From assembly GCA_963700865.1 (NCBI GenBank), contig CAVOZC010000018.1, positions 310,001 through 374,000 of the forward strand: a stretch of 64,000 bases of DNA, given 5' to 3'. The notes under the pieces were generated by a model that made no database searches, was not told the origin of the DNA, and saw nothing but the letters and a program-made list of their open reading frames with translations. This document shows positions 19,708 through 28,213 of the stretch, piece after piece. The position numbers and the translations under genes were made by a program. The stretch's first letter is position 1, and each line of letters starts with the position of its first letter. The stretch is from CAVOGJ01 sp963700865. GTDB lineage: Bacteria > Planctomycetota > Planctomycetia > Pirellulales > Pirellulaceae.

Positions 19708-20355
19708 ATGGGTGGGACACGGCCTCGGACACGCAGGCGGCGGAAGGACGCACGGCCTCGGGAGCTGATCGAAGCGGCGCTGCAGGCCTTCGCCGAAAAC
19801 GGCTTTGCGGGCTCGAAGATGGAGGACATCGCCGAACGGGCGGGCGTCGCCAAGGGCACGGTTTATCTCTACTTTGAGACCAAGGACGCCCTCTTTGAGG
19901 CCGTGGTGCGAGAAAAAATCAGCCCGCTCTTCGAGCGCCTGGACCTGATGACGGACAGCGTGCCAGGTTCGACGGCCGAGCTGCTGACGGCGGTGATCGA
20001 CCGCATCTATGCCGAGTTGATTGATCATCCGGCGCGGCGCGTGGTGATGAAGATTTTGATCGCGGAGGGGAGTCGCTTTCCCCAGTTGACGGCGTTCTAC
20101 CACCACGAGGTATTGTCCAAGGGGAAGCAGATTCTGCGGCGCGTCGTGCAGCGTGGGATCGACTCGGGCGAGTTTCGTGACACTCCGGTGTTAGCCCATC
20201 CCGAAGTGATCATGGGGCCGGCAATCCTGGCCGCCGTTTGGAAAATGACGTTTGAACAAACATCGCCCTTGGACATCGAGGTGTTTATGAAGGCTCACCT
20301 GGACATCATCCTGCATGGTTTACTGGGCCGCAGTGAGCGAAGGGCGCCCGGATAG
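19708..20355 (+). CDS. TetR/AcrR family repressor of the efflux operon
   Basis: A 215-residue DNA-binding regulator. The N-terminal helix-turn-helix is typical: ELIEAALQAFAENGFAGSKMEDIAERAGVAK read in parts, with GTVYLYFETKDALFEAVV as the recognition and linking segment. The C-terminal ligand domain is helical and of the AefR/CecR-like kind (RRVVMKILIAEGSRFPQLTAFYH). It is divergent from the ybhGFSR-like operon, as is usual for TetR genes that repress a neighbouring pump; in E. coli the homologous pump is controlled by the TetR protein CecR. The two palindromes between the genes are the likely binding sites. The inducer is unknown. Confidence 0.87.
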   Translation: MGGTRPRTRRRRKDARPRELIEAALQAFAENGFAGSKMEDIAERAGVAKGTVYLYFETKDALFEAVVREKISPLFERLDLMTDSVPGSTAELLTAVIDRIYAELIDHPARRVVMKILIAEGSRFPQLTAFYHHEVLSKGKQILRRVVQRGIDSGEFRDTPVLAHPEVIMGPAILAAVWKMTFEQTSPLDIEVFMKAHLDIILHGLLGRSERRAPG

Positions 20356-20420
20356 ATCGCCGGCTTTCTTCCGCTCCGATGCGTAGACCTGGCAGACGAA
20401 CCAAAGTCGGTTCGCAGGGC

Positions 20421-21803
20421 TCAAGGCACCAGCTTCGAGAGGAGGCAGCTGGCCAATCCCAGGACCAGGAAGAAACCGCACATGTCGGTAACGGTTGTCA
20501 GCAGCGGGCCACTGGCGACGGCCGGATCAAAACCGAGCCGCTTCAAGATCAAGGGAATCGTGCCGCCCAGGCAGACCGCCAGCAGCGTGTTCAAGCACAG
20601 CGCCAGGCCCACCACCAGACCCAGGTATACGTTTCCTTGCCAGAGGTAGGCGAGCGAGGCAACCAGGGCACCGAGTGCCAGCCCGTTGATGATACCGACC
20701 GAAGCCTCTTGCAACAGCACCCGCCACAGATCTTGCGGACGAATCAACCCCAGCGACAGTTCGCGCATACTGACCGCCACCGCCTGGTTGCCACTGCAGC
20801 CGCTCATGTCGCTGATGATGGGCAGGAACACGGCCAAGGCGATGACGGCGGACAGGGTGTCTCGAAAAAACGCAATGATGGAAGCCGCCATGACATTCAG
20901 CCCGATATTGATACTCAGCCAGGCCAGCCGGCGGCGCGTTCTTCTCAGCAGCGGCATGGTCCGCAATTCCTCACCACCAACGATCCCTTGACTCTTCAGG
21001 TAATCCGATTCGTTGCGATCCGCCCGAGCCTCGTTGACCGCTGACCGCTGCAGCACGCCGAGCAAGCGGCCTTGGGCATTGACGACCGGCACGCCGACGA
21101 AGCTATGAACGTCGAAAAACTCGATCAAGGCATCGAGCCCTGTCGAGTCGAGAACGCTCAACGGTTTCTTGATCATGATCTCGGAGACCGGCAATTCCCT
21201 GGCCGCCAGCAGCAGGTCTCGCAGCCGCAGCACACCCACCAACCGCTCGTTCGCGGCCGTGATGTAGGCATACTGGACGTCATAGTTACGGTAGGCTTCG
21301 GCGTGCGAGGTCAGGTCGTTGACGACATCGCCGATGGTCATCGAGCGGGGAAACCGAAGTAATTCCGTCACCATCAATCCGCCGGCGACATCATCCTCGT
21401 ACTCGGTGAGCGAGCGGAGGGCGGCGGCCTCGGCAGGTTCCATCCGCGCCAAGATGGCCTCAGCATCCTCATCCTCCAGGTTGCCCAGCAAATCGGCTTG
21501 TTCGTTACTGGGCAGTTCCTGGACGATTGCCGCGGCTTCGCCGGGACCCAACCGATCGATCAATTCGCTGGCCTGGGCATCCGAGAGGGCCGCGACCAGA
21601 TCCGCGGCTTCATCAGGAGGTAGGACGGTCAGCAAGAAGCGTTGATCGTCGTCATCCAGGCGACTGATGGCGCGGGCTTGATCCCCCGAGGCCATCGCAT
21701 CCAGAAACGATTCCAGTCGTTCGCCATCCCTGGCTTCGATCAGCTCCGAAAGAACTTCCCAAGGACGATCGGCCTCCTCGGCGGCATGCTCGATGTCATC
21801 CAT
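20421..21803 (-). CDS. mgtE: magnesium transporter MgtE
   Basis: A 460-residue Mg2+ channel. Domain order: MgtE N-domain of short helical repeats (residues about 40-135, e.g. LDAMASGDQARAISRL), two CBS domains (about 140-260, e.g. VVNDLTSHAEAYRNYDVQ and LIEFFDVHSFVGVPVV), a connecting helix, and five transmembrane helices. Pore signatures are visible: LPIISDMSGCSGNQAVAVS and the DPAVASGPLLTTVTDMCGF segment with the Mg2+-coordinating Asp. The cytoplasmic domains close the pore when Mg2+ is plentiful. It begins 15 bases after the ABC exporter gene and is likely the last gene of a leftward operon. Confidence 0.93.
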   Translation of the reverse strand: MDDIEHAAEEADRPWEVLSELIEARDGERLESFLDAMASGDQARAISRLDDDDQRFLLTVLPPDEAADLVAALSDAQASELIDRLGPGEAAAIVQELPSNEQADLLGNLEDEDAEAILARMEPAEAAALRSLTEYEDDVAGGLMVTELLRFPRSMTIGDVVNDLTSHAEAYRNYDVQYAYITAANERLVGVLRLRDLLLAARELPVSEIMIKKPLSVLDSTGLDALIEFFDVHSFVGVPVVNAQGRLLGVLQRSAVNEARADRNESDYLKSQGIVGGEELRTMPLLRRTRRRLAWLSINIGLNVMAASIIAFFRDTLSAVIALAVFLPIISDMSGCSGNQAVAVSMRELSLGLIRPQDLWRVLLQEASVGIINGLALGALVASLAYLWQGNVYLGLVVGLALCLNTLLAVCLGGTIPLILKRLGFDPAVASGPLLTTVTDMCGFFLVLGLASCLLSKLVP

Positions 21804-21818
21804 GGGAGGGTCCGCGGG

Positions 21819-23801
21819 TCAGGCGCTGACCTGAAACTGATTTTCATGCAACCGTTGATAGAACTCGCATCGCTCCAGCAACTCGGCGTGGGAGCCGACA
21901 TCCACGATCTGGCCCGCCTCCATCACTACGACGAGGTCCGCCAGGACGAGGGTTGATGCTCGATGGGTAATCATAATCGTCGTTCGTCCCTGTGTGAATT
22001 CCTCCAGCGTCTGGTGGATTAATCGCTCACTCTCAACATCGATTTGACTGGTCGCTTCATCCAGGATGAGAATTTCAGGATCACGGAGGATGGCTCGCGC
22101 CAGTGCCAATCGCTGCCGCTGACCGCCCGAGAGCAACTTGCCACCTTGCCCCACCACGGTCTCGTATCCGTCCGAGAGCTTGGTACGAATGAAGGAATCG
22201 GCATGGGCCTTTTTGGCGGCCGAGACGATCTCAAATTCCGTCGCAAATGGATTTCCATAGCGAATATTATTGGCCACGGTATCATCAAAAAGTGCCGCCT
22301 GCTGGGATACGATGCCGATTTTCTGCCGGAGAGAGCGAAGACGAACGTGACGCAGATCCTGATCGTTCCAACGCAAACAGCCACGATCCGGATCGTAGAA
22401 TCGGGGCACGAGTTTCACCAGGGAACTCTTGCCGCAGCCGTTGGGACCGATGATCGCAACTCGCTTCCCGACCGGAATGGACAGCTCGACGCCCGCCAGA
22501 ACAGGCTGATTTTTCCGATATGCAAAGTCAACGCCGTGGAAGGTGAGTGTCCGAAGCGGCGGCAGCGGTTCGTGCGACAGCGGGGCAGAACGGACACTGG
22601 GGCGACGATCGATCAGATCATAGACGCGATCCGCGGCGGCGGCCCCGCGTTGGATCTGGTTGTAGACCTCGGCCAGTTTGCGAAACGGGTCACTGACGCC
22701 TCCCAACAGCACGAAGAACGTCATCAGGGCTTCGAAGTTCAATGGCCGATTGCACATCCTCAGCCCCATCACATGCGTTGCTTCATTCAGTACGAGGTAG
22801 CCGCCGGCCAGGATCGCCAGGCACACGACGCCGATACTCATGACCTCCGTGCAAGGTTTGGCCGCCGCGTGATAAACCGCAATTCGCATCGCCTTGTGAT
22901 AGTAATCCTTGCAACGGAGATGCATTTTTCGCCGTTCCTGCCGCTCCATCGTGTACGCCTTGACCGTCTGGATGCCATTGAAGGACTCGGTGAGTTGGCT
23001 GTACACGCCCGCCATCTGGTCCATGGCTCGACGATTCGCCCGTTTTACGGATCGCGCAAGGCGGTTGATCAGATAGATGGCGACCGGCGTGGCGACCAGA
23101 CAAAACAGCAGCAGTCGCCAACACACAAAGGCGGCTCCCACCAGGCAAGCGATAATCTTGAGCGGTTCGCGAATCGCTCGGCCAAATACCGTGTTGATGC
23201 CGCTCGTAATGCCATCCATATCGTGCGTAAAGCGACTGACCAGTGCTGACGTGCGGTCCTCGCCAAAATGGGCCAGATCGAGCCCCAGTGCGCGGCGATA
23301 CATGGCGTTACGCAGCTCAAGCGTCACCAATTGAGTCAGCCGTTCGACCAGAATAACGTTCGCAACGAGAAATATGGTCTTGAAGAGCGTGCCGATCATC
23401 AAGCCACCGACGACGAGCAACAGCGTCGGAAATGGCTTGTCCGGCATATAGCGGTGGATCCAGGGCCGCAGTCGCGTGGCCGAAGCCAGCGCCTGCTGTT
23501 CCGCTTGCAGCCGCGAATTCAGCAAAGCCAGCGGCGATCGGCCTGGAGAGACTTCCGTGGGGTTCGCCGCCGCGGCGGCGATCTCTGTTTCCAGGGAGCG
23601 GCAGTGGGCTTCCGAATTGGCGATGCTGGCATCGACCCATTCGTGCATGCTCTGCTGTTTGAGCACGACCCCCAGAATCGGATACACCAACCCGAAGTTG
23701 GCGCCCCAGAAACAGGCGACCAGGACCGAGGAAACGATCAGGCCCAGGAGTGTCCAGCGAAACCGTAGGGCGACCCTCACAGCTCTTCCAAAATTCTTCA
23801 T
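21819..23801 (-). CDS. ABC exporter (MsbA-like, fused membrane and ATPase domains)
   Basis: A half-transporter of 660 residues: six transmembrane helices followed by a nucleotide-binding domain with Walker A (GPNGCGKSS), Q-loop, signature (LLSGGQRQR), Walker B (EILILDEATSQID) and the H-switch (MITHRAS). It would work as a homodimer, exporting lipids or hydrophobic compounds. An insert of about 100 residues between the first two helices, largely charged and helical (SEAHCRSLETEIAAAAAN), is unusual for MsbA. The start at 23801 has AGGG about 8 bases upstream; another ATG lies two codons earlier. It follows the small membrane gene and precedes mgtE. Confidence 0.85.
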   Translation of the reverse strand: MKNFGRAVRVALRFRWTLLGLIVSSVLVACFWGANFGLVYPILGVVLKQQSMHEWVDASIANSEAHCRSLETEIAAAAANPTEVSPGRSPLALLNSRLQAEQQALASATRLRPWIHRYMPDKPFPTLLLVVGGLMIGTLFKTIFLVANVILVERLTQLVTLELRNAMYRRALGLDLAHFGEDRTSALVSRFTHDMDGITSGINTVFGRAIREPLKIIACLVGAAFVCWRLLLFCLVATPVAIYLINRLARSVKRANRRAMDQMAGVYSQLTESFNGIQTVKAYTMERQERRKMHLRCKDYYHKAMRIAVYHAAAKPCTEVMSIGVVCLAILAGGYLVLNEATHVMGLRMCNRPLNFEALMTFFVLLGGVSDPFRKLAEVYNQIQRGAAAADRVYDLIDRRPSVRSAPLSHEPLPPLRTLTFHGVDFAYRKNQPVLAGVELSIPVGKRVAIIGPNGCGKSSLVKLVPRFYDPDRGCLRWNDQDLRHVRLRSLRQKIGIVSQQAALFDDTVANNIRYGNPFATEFEIVSAAKKAHADSFIRTKLSDGYETVVGQGGKLLSGGQRQRLALARAILRDPEILILDEATSQIDVESERLIHQTLEEFTQGRTTIMITHRASTLVLADLVVVMEAGQIVDVGSHAELLERCEFYQRLHENQFQVSA

Positions 23802-23914
23802 GCCCATCCCTGGTGGTGTGCTTGCGTGTGTGGATCGCCGGCGGGCGCGGACGGCCAGCGGCCCTGGCTGGGACCTTCTAGCAAACGGGCCCCGCCGCTC
23901 CAAGATCAGCCCCA

Positions 23915-24187
23915 CTAGCGGCGAGAAAGCCAGCGGGCAGCGGCTCGTACGAGACTCAGTGCGGTCAGCAGCAGCATGGGAGCCGCTAGCGTGAAGATGA
24001 TGAAAACAGCCTTTGGCGACGTCCCTGATCGCATGGCGACCATCAGGTAATGGCCGGCAGCACCCATCACGCTGAAGACGACCATCACGAGCAACGCCGT
24101 CAACAGGCCGAATCGTGGATAGCCACGCGGATCGGGCGAGCGCTGTTCCGCGGCGGAAGACGGAGGGTCACGCTCGTCATCGGACAT
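23915..24187 (-). CDS. small two-helix membrane protein
   Basis: A 90-residue protein of unknown function. A charged, Pro-rich N-terminus (DDERDPPSSAAEQRSPDPRG) precedes two predicted transmembrane helices (LLTALLVMVVFSVMGAAGHY and AVFIIFTLAAPMLLLTALSL), ending in a basic tail. It starts 5 bases after the mnmA stop, so it is certainly in the same transcript. I recognise no family. Confidence 0.7.
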   Translation of the reverse strand: MSDDERDPPSSAAEQRSPDPRGYPRFGLLTALLVMVVFSVMGAAGHYLMVAMRSGTSPKAVFIIFTLAAPMLLLTALSLVRAAARWLSRR

Positions 24188-24192
24188 GCAAG

Positions 24193-25347
24193 TTATCCCG
24201 GCTTCGAGACGGGCGGGACGAATTCCCGCGCGGAAGACTCAATCCACCCCCCACCCAGCACGAGGGGGCCAGCATAACACACGACGGCCTGGCCCGGAGC
24301 GACGCCATGACAGGGCCGATCGAATTGCACCGCAAACCGCCCGTCGGACAGACGCTCGACTTCCGCCGGATACGCACGGCTGTTGTAGCGAATCTGGACC
24401 TCACAGCGGAAGCGATCCTCGAGTACTGGCACCAGCCAATTGGCGCGGCAGGCGGTAAGCCCGGCGGCGGCCAGATCTTCGTGGCGACCAATCGTCACCT
24501 GCCGCGTGGTCGCATCAATGGCCACCACGAAAAACGGCTCGCCGAGCGCGACGCCCAGTCCCTTCCGCTGACCAATCGTAAAGTTCTCGATGCCTGGATG
24601 TTGGCCGACCACCTCACCCTGCACGGTCACGATTTCACCCGCGGTGTCGCACTGGGAGCGAGCCGCCACGAACTCGCCATGTTTGCCCGAAGTGACAAAG
24701 CAAATCTCCTGGCTATCCCGCTTCTCAGCAACCCGCAAGCTCAGCGATTGCGCCATCTCGCGAATGACAGGCTTTGTATATTCGCCGACCGGCAGCAGCA
24801 TGCGCGGCAACAGGGCCGCCTCAATACCGAACAGCACGTACGATTGGTCCTTTGACTCGTCGACGCCACGCAGCAACCTCGGCCTCGACGCGGTCGCCTG
24901 CAGCCGCGCGTAATGCCCCGTGGCCACATAGTCGGCTCCGATCGAATCGGCATAGGCGAAGAGCTTGCCGAACTTGATCCAGTTATTACACATCACGCAA
25001 GGGTTCGGAGTCCGCCCTGCCCCGTACTCGTCGACGAAATAGTCGATGATCCGGTCGAATTCTTTCTGCAGATTGAGTGCATAGAAGGGGATATCGAGCT
25101 GCTCGGCGACTTGCCGGGCATCCTCCGCGTCACTGGCCGAACAACAGCCCTGCTTGTGATCGAGTCGCCCACCCCCCGACGGCAGGATAGGAAGCGGGCC
25201 CGTCGCGCCAGTGCCGCAGGCGGCGAGCGGCGACTCGACCCCGTGCCGCATGAACACACCCACCACCTCATGACCGTCGGACAACAGCAATTGGGCCGCG
25301 ACGCTACTGTCAACACCGCCTGACATGGCAAGGACAACGAGGGCCAT
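24193..25347 (-). CDS. mnmA: tRNA-specific 2-thiouridylase MnmA
   Basis: A 384-residue cytoplasmic enzyme that puts sulfur on U34 of tRNA Lys, Glu and Gln, using ATP to adenylate the base and a relay-borne persulfide. It shows a PP-loop (SGGVDSSV, residues 9-16), the first catalytic cysteine in NPCVMCNNWIKFG, GHYAR, KDQSYVLFG, and the second catalytic cysteine in SQEICFV. The start is taken at the methionine directly before VVLAMSGGVDSS; 52 codons of open frame upstream have no family similarity. First gene of the leftward unit mnmA - small membrane protein - ABC exporter - mgtE. Confidence 0.94.
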   Translation of the reverse strand: MALVVLAMSGGVDSSVAAQLLLSDGHEVVGVFMRHGVESPLAACGTGATGPLPILPSGGGRLDHKQGCCSASDAEDARQVAEQLDIPFYALNLQKEFDRIIDYFVDEYGAGRTPNPCVMCNNWIKFGKLFAYADSIGADYVATGHYARLQATASRPRLLRGVDESKDQSYVLFGIEAALLPRMLLPVGEYTKPVIREMAQSLSLRVAEKRDSQEICFVTSGKHGEFVAARSQCDTAGEIVTVQGEVVGQHPGIENFTIGQRKGLGVALGEPFFVVAIDATTRQVTIGRHEDLAAAGLTACRANWLVPVLEDRFRCEVQIRYNSRAYPAEVERLSDGRFAVQFDRPCHGVAPGQAVVCYAGPLVLGGGWIESSAREFVPPVSKPG

Positions 25348-25638
25348 TGGGGGGGATTCCTCGATTTCTTCACTTGAACAAAAGAAACTTTTTCTCGCCC
25401 TTGGCGGGGACTTCACGGTGCCGCGGACAGTCCATCGTGGCGAGTAGCCCATCATTGCGTCGAGCCACTCCCCCACCGCGTGAGGCTTGCCAACTGCTGA
25501 CACGCCAGCATCTGAGCCGTTATCGCCCGGCCGGCCGACGGCTTGCGCCGGGGCAAACCGCCGGAATCCTTGGCGGATTCGGACGCGAAGACAACAGGCA
25601 AGCTGGAATAACTGCGTAGATTTTTTCGTCTCGGGTCC

Positions 25639-25666
25639 TTGTGGCGGGCAGGAGGGAAAATATACT
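25639..25666 (+). promoter_or_regulatory. predicted promoter of the YTV gene
   Basis: TTGTGG (25639-25644), a 16-base spacer and TATACT (25661-25666). Transcription would start near 25673, giving a leader of about 95 bases. The -10 is good and the -35 weak. Confidence 0.4.
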
Positions 25667-25713
25667 TTCGCCTAGAGACAGCCCCGGATTGGCCAGGGTG
25701 CCTCGCCTCTTAG

Positions 25714-25731
25714 ATTCAGTCATCACTGAAT
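25714..25731 (+). promoter_or_regulatory. leader hairpin or operator before the YTV gene
   Basis: A perfect inverted repeat, ATTCAGT (25714-25720) and ACTGAAT (25725-25731), with loop CATC. It lies 21 bases before an unusually strong ribosome-binding site (AAAGGAGG, 25753-25760, 8 bases before the ATG), so it could stabilise the messenger or bind a protein. Confidence 0.45.
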
Positions 25732-25768
25732 TGTAATAAAAAGTCCACTTTGAAAGGAGGACAATCAC

Positions 25769-28070
25769 ATGATGAAACATTTGGGGAGAATCGCGCTGGC
25801 GGTTGGGCTGCTGTGTGGCAGCCAGACTTGGGCGCAGTGTGGCTGCAACACCGGTTGCGGCGGCGGATGTGGGTCCGTCGTCATGGACGGATGTGCGGTC
25901 ATGGATGGCGGAGTTGCCATGGTCGGCGGCCAGGCTGATGTGACCGGCAACGCCTGTGGTCCGATGTATGTGGAGCGAACCGTTTATCGTCGCGAGGCCT
26001 ACACCGAAACTCAGTATCGCACGGTGACACGCTATCGCCAGGAACAACGCGAACGGACGTATACCGTTCAAAAGCAGGTTCCCCGCGTGGAATCTCGCAC
26101 CCAGGAATACACGGTCATGGTACCGGTGACCAAACAGCGGACCGAGAGCTACACGGTCATGGTCCCGCAGACGCGGACGCGGGAAGAGACCTATACGGTC
26201 ATGGTTCCCGAACAGCGCACCCGCGAGCAAACGGTCACGCGTATGGTTCCCGAACAGCGCACGCGGGAAGAAGCCTACACCGTGATGGAGACGCAGCAGC
26301 GTGAGCAGACCTACACTGCCAGCGAGATGCAGACCCGCGAGCAGCAGTATACGGCTATGGAACCGGCGCAAAAACGCGCACCGAAACCTACACCGTCATG
26401 CGCAACGAGACGCGTCAACGCGAGCAAACCTACACGGTGATGCAACAGGAAACGCGTTCCCGCGAGGAAACCTACACGGTGATGGTCCCCGAGCAGCGCC
26501 ACCCGCACCGAAACCTACATGGTGCAGGTGCCTGGAGACCAAGACGCGTACGGTCAGCTACACCGTGATGGTGCCCGAACAGCGCACCCGCACCGAGACC
26601 TATCAGGTCAGCGTGCCGGTGCAGACGGCCCAGGAGTACACCGTCATGGTGCCCTACACCGAACCGCAGACGTCGACCTATAAGGTTTGCGTTCCGTATA
26701 CCGAGCAAGTCGAGCAGACCTACACGGTGATGGTGCCCGAAACCGAACAGGTCGAGCGGACCTACACGGTGATGGTGCCCAAGCAAGTCACGAAGACCGG
26801 CACCCGCATGGTATGCCAGCGCGTTCCCGTGACCAATTACCGCACGGTTTGCCGTGACCAGGGAAGCTGGGAAACACGGACCGAAACCGTCGCCATGGGT
26901 GGCTGCGGCTGCGGATCGGCCTGCGGAAACTGCGGCGGTTGCGGCTGCGGATCGGCCTGCGGGAACTGCGGCGGTTGCGTAGCTGCCTGCGATGGTTGCG
27001 GGACGACCGATGTCGCCGCGGCGGATGGGGCTGGGTGTGGTCCGGCCACGCAAACGGTCACCCGACGTGTCTGGGTGCCGAACGTTGTGCAGGAGCAGGT
27101 GCCTTACACCACCTACACCACGCAAATGGTTCCGCAGGAGTACACCTACTGCGTGACCGTGAACGAGCCGCAAACGCAGACGCGGATGGTCACTCAGACC
27201 AAAATGCGTCAGGAAACGCGCACGCGGATGGTTAACGTGACGAAAACGCGTGAGGAGGAGCGGACACGCACGGTCAACGTCTGCAAGTACCGTCAGGAAA
27301 CGCGTTCCCGCATGGTCACCTCGTACCAGTGCGAAACCAAAACCCGCGAAGTTGCCTACACGGCGATGGTCCCACAGACCCAATCCCGTGAAGAGACTTA
27401 TACGGTCATGAAGTGTGAGCAGCAGACACGAGAGGTTCCCTACACGGCCATGGTTGCTCAAACCAAGACGCGTACGGTGAACTACAACGTGTGCGTGCCG
27501 GTACAACAAACCCGTACGGTCAGCTACAACGTTTGCGTTCCCGAAACGCAGACGCGCGAAGTTGCCTATACGGAAATGGTACCCGTGCAAAAGACACGAA
27601 CCGTGCAGGTTTGTGTGCCTGTGCAAAAGACCCGCATGGTGAACGTGCAGGTTCCCGTTCAAAAGACGCGAACCGTCGAATACACCGTGATGGTTGCGCA
27701 TCAGGAAACGCAGACGGTCAACTATACGGCTCAAGTTCCCCAGACGCAGACGCGTTCGGTGAACTACGTCGTGAACGTGCCGGAAACGCGTGAGCGGACG
27801 GTGGACTATGTCGTTTGCCAGCCGGAAACCCGTACTCGCACGTATAACGTGACGATGTACGACATGGTTCCGGAAACGAAGACGCAAACATACACGGTCC
27901 GCGTTCCCTACACGGAGCAGGTGCCCTACAACGTCACCCGCTACCGCTGCGTTCCCCAGACGGTCACCGTGCCGGTTTATGGCAATGGAGCCATGATGGG
28001 CGGTTCCGTGATGGATGGCGGAGCCGGTTGTGGTGCGGGCGGCTGTGGTAACGGCTGCGGCTGCAACTAG
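25769..28070 (+). CDS. YTV-repeat cysteine-rich wall protein (frameshifted)
   Basis: An exported structural protein of about 766 residues. The signal peptide (LGRIALAVGLLCGSQTWAQ) leads to a Gly/Cys-rich head (CGCNTGCGGGCG). Dozens of short repeats of the type YTVMVPEQRTRTE follow, the YTV family first described in Rhodopirellula and linked to the proteinaceous planctomycete wall. A second Gly/Cys block sits in the middle and a third at the C-terminus (GCGAGGCGNGCGCN). Arg/Glu/Gln/Thr dominate the repeats, and the cysteines suggest disulfide cross-linking. Three shifts fall within 170 bases, near 26370 (one base missing), 26498 (one extra C) and 26534 (one extra G); repeats resume in the new frame each time. 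The strong AAAGGAGG site and a strong terminator suggest high expression. Confidence 0.82.
26904..26975 (+). repeat. 36-base tandem duplication, Cys-Gly block
   Basis: Two copies of a 36-base unit (26904-26939 and 26940-26975) differing at about one base. Each encodes CGCGSACGNCGG inside the YTV protein, a recent in-frame expansion of its cysteine-rich middle. Confidence 0.8.
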
Positions 28071-28098
28071 TCAGCCATCATCGCCATGCATTGGACCA

Positions 28099-28130
28099 AC
28101 GGGCCGACCCACGGGTCGGCCCGTTTTTTT
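28099..28130 (+). terminator. rho-independent terminator of the YTV gene
   Basis: A perfect 12-base GC-rich inverted repeat (ACGGGCCGACCC, 28099-28110, with GGGTCGGCCCGT, 28113-28124) followed by seven T (28124-28130). It starts 29 bases after the YTV stop. Confidence 0.9.
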
Positions 28131-28213
28131 GTTTTCCACCGACCCGGCCTTGCCAACCGGTCATGCTCCCGCAACGATGACAGAGCCCAGGAACGGTGTC
28201 TCAGCAGAAGGAA

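Larger units (their letters stand above)
25348..25768. other. divergent intergenic region mnmA / YTV gene
   Basis: About 420 bases between two divergent genes. The right half holds the promoter, leader hairpin and strong Shine-Dalgarno of the YTV gene. I see no clear promoter for mnmA in the left half and no further gene. Confidence 0.5.

Noticed and set aside
22044..23249. A 401-codon plus-strand frame opposite the ABC exporter
   Set aside because: Arg/Gln/His-rich artefact of high GC; the ABC motifs on the minus strand are unambiguous.
26472..27887. A 471-codon open frame on the minus strand opposite the YTV gene, rich in His, Arg and Leu
   Set aside because: It mirrors the repeated codons of the YTV gene, has no ribosome site or domain, and the plus-strand protein is clearly real.
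25975..27960. Dense short repeats that could suggest a CRISPR array
   Set aside because: The repeats are coding YTV units without unique spacers of constant length, and no cas gene is near.
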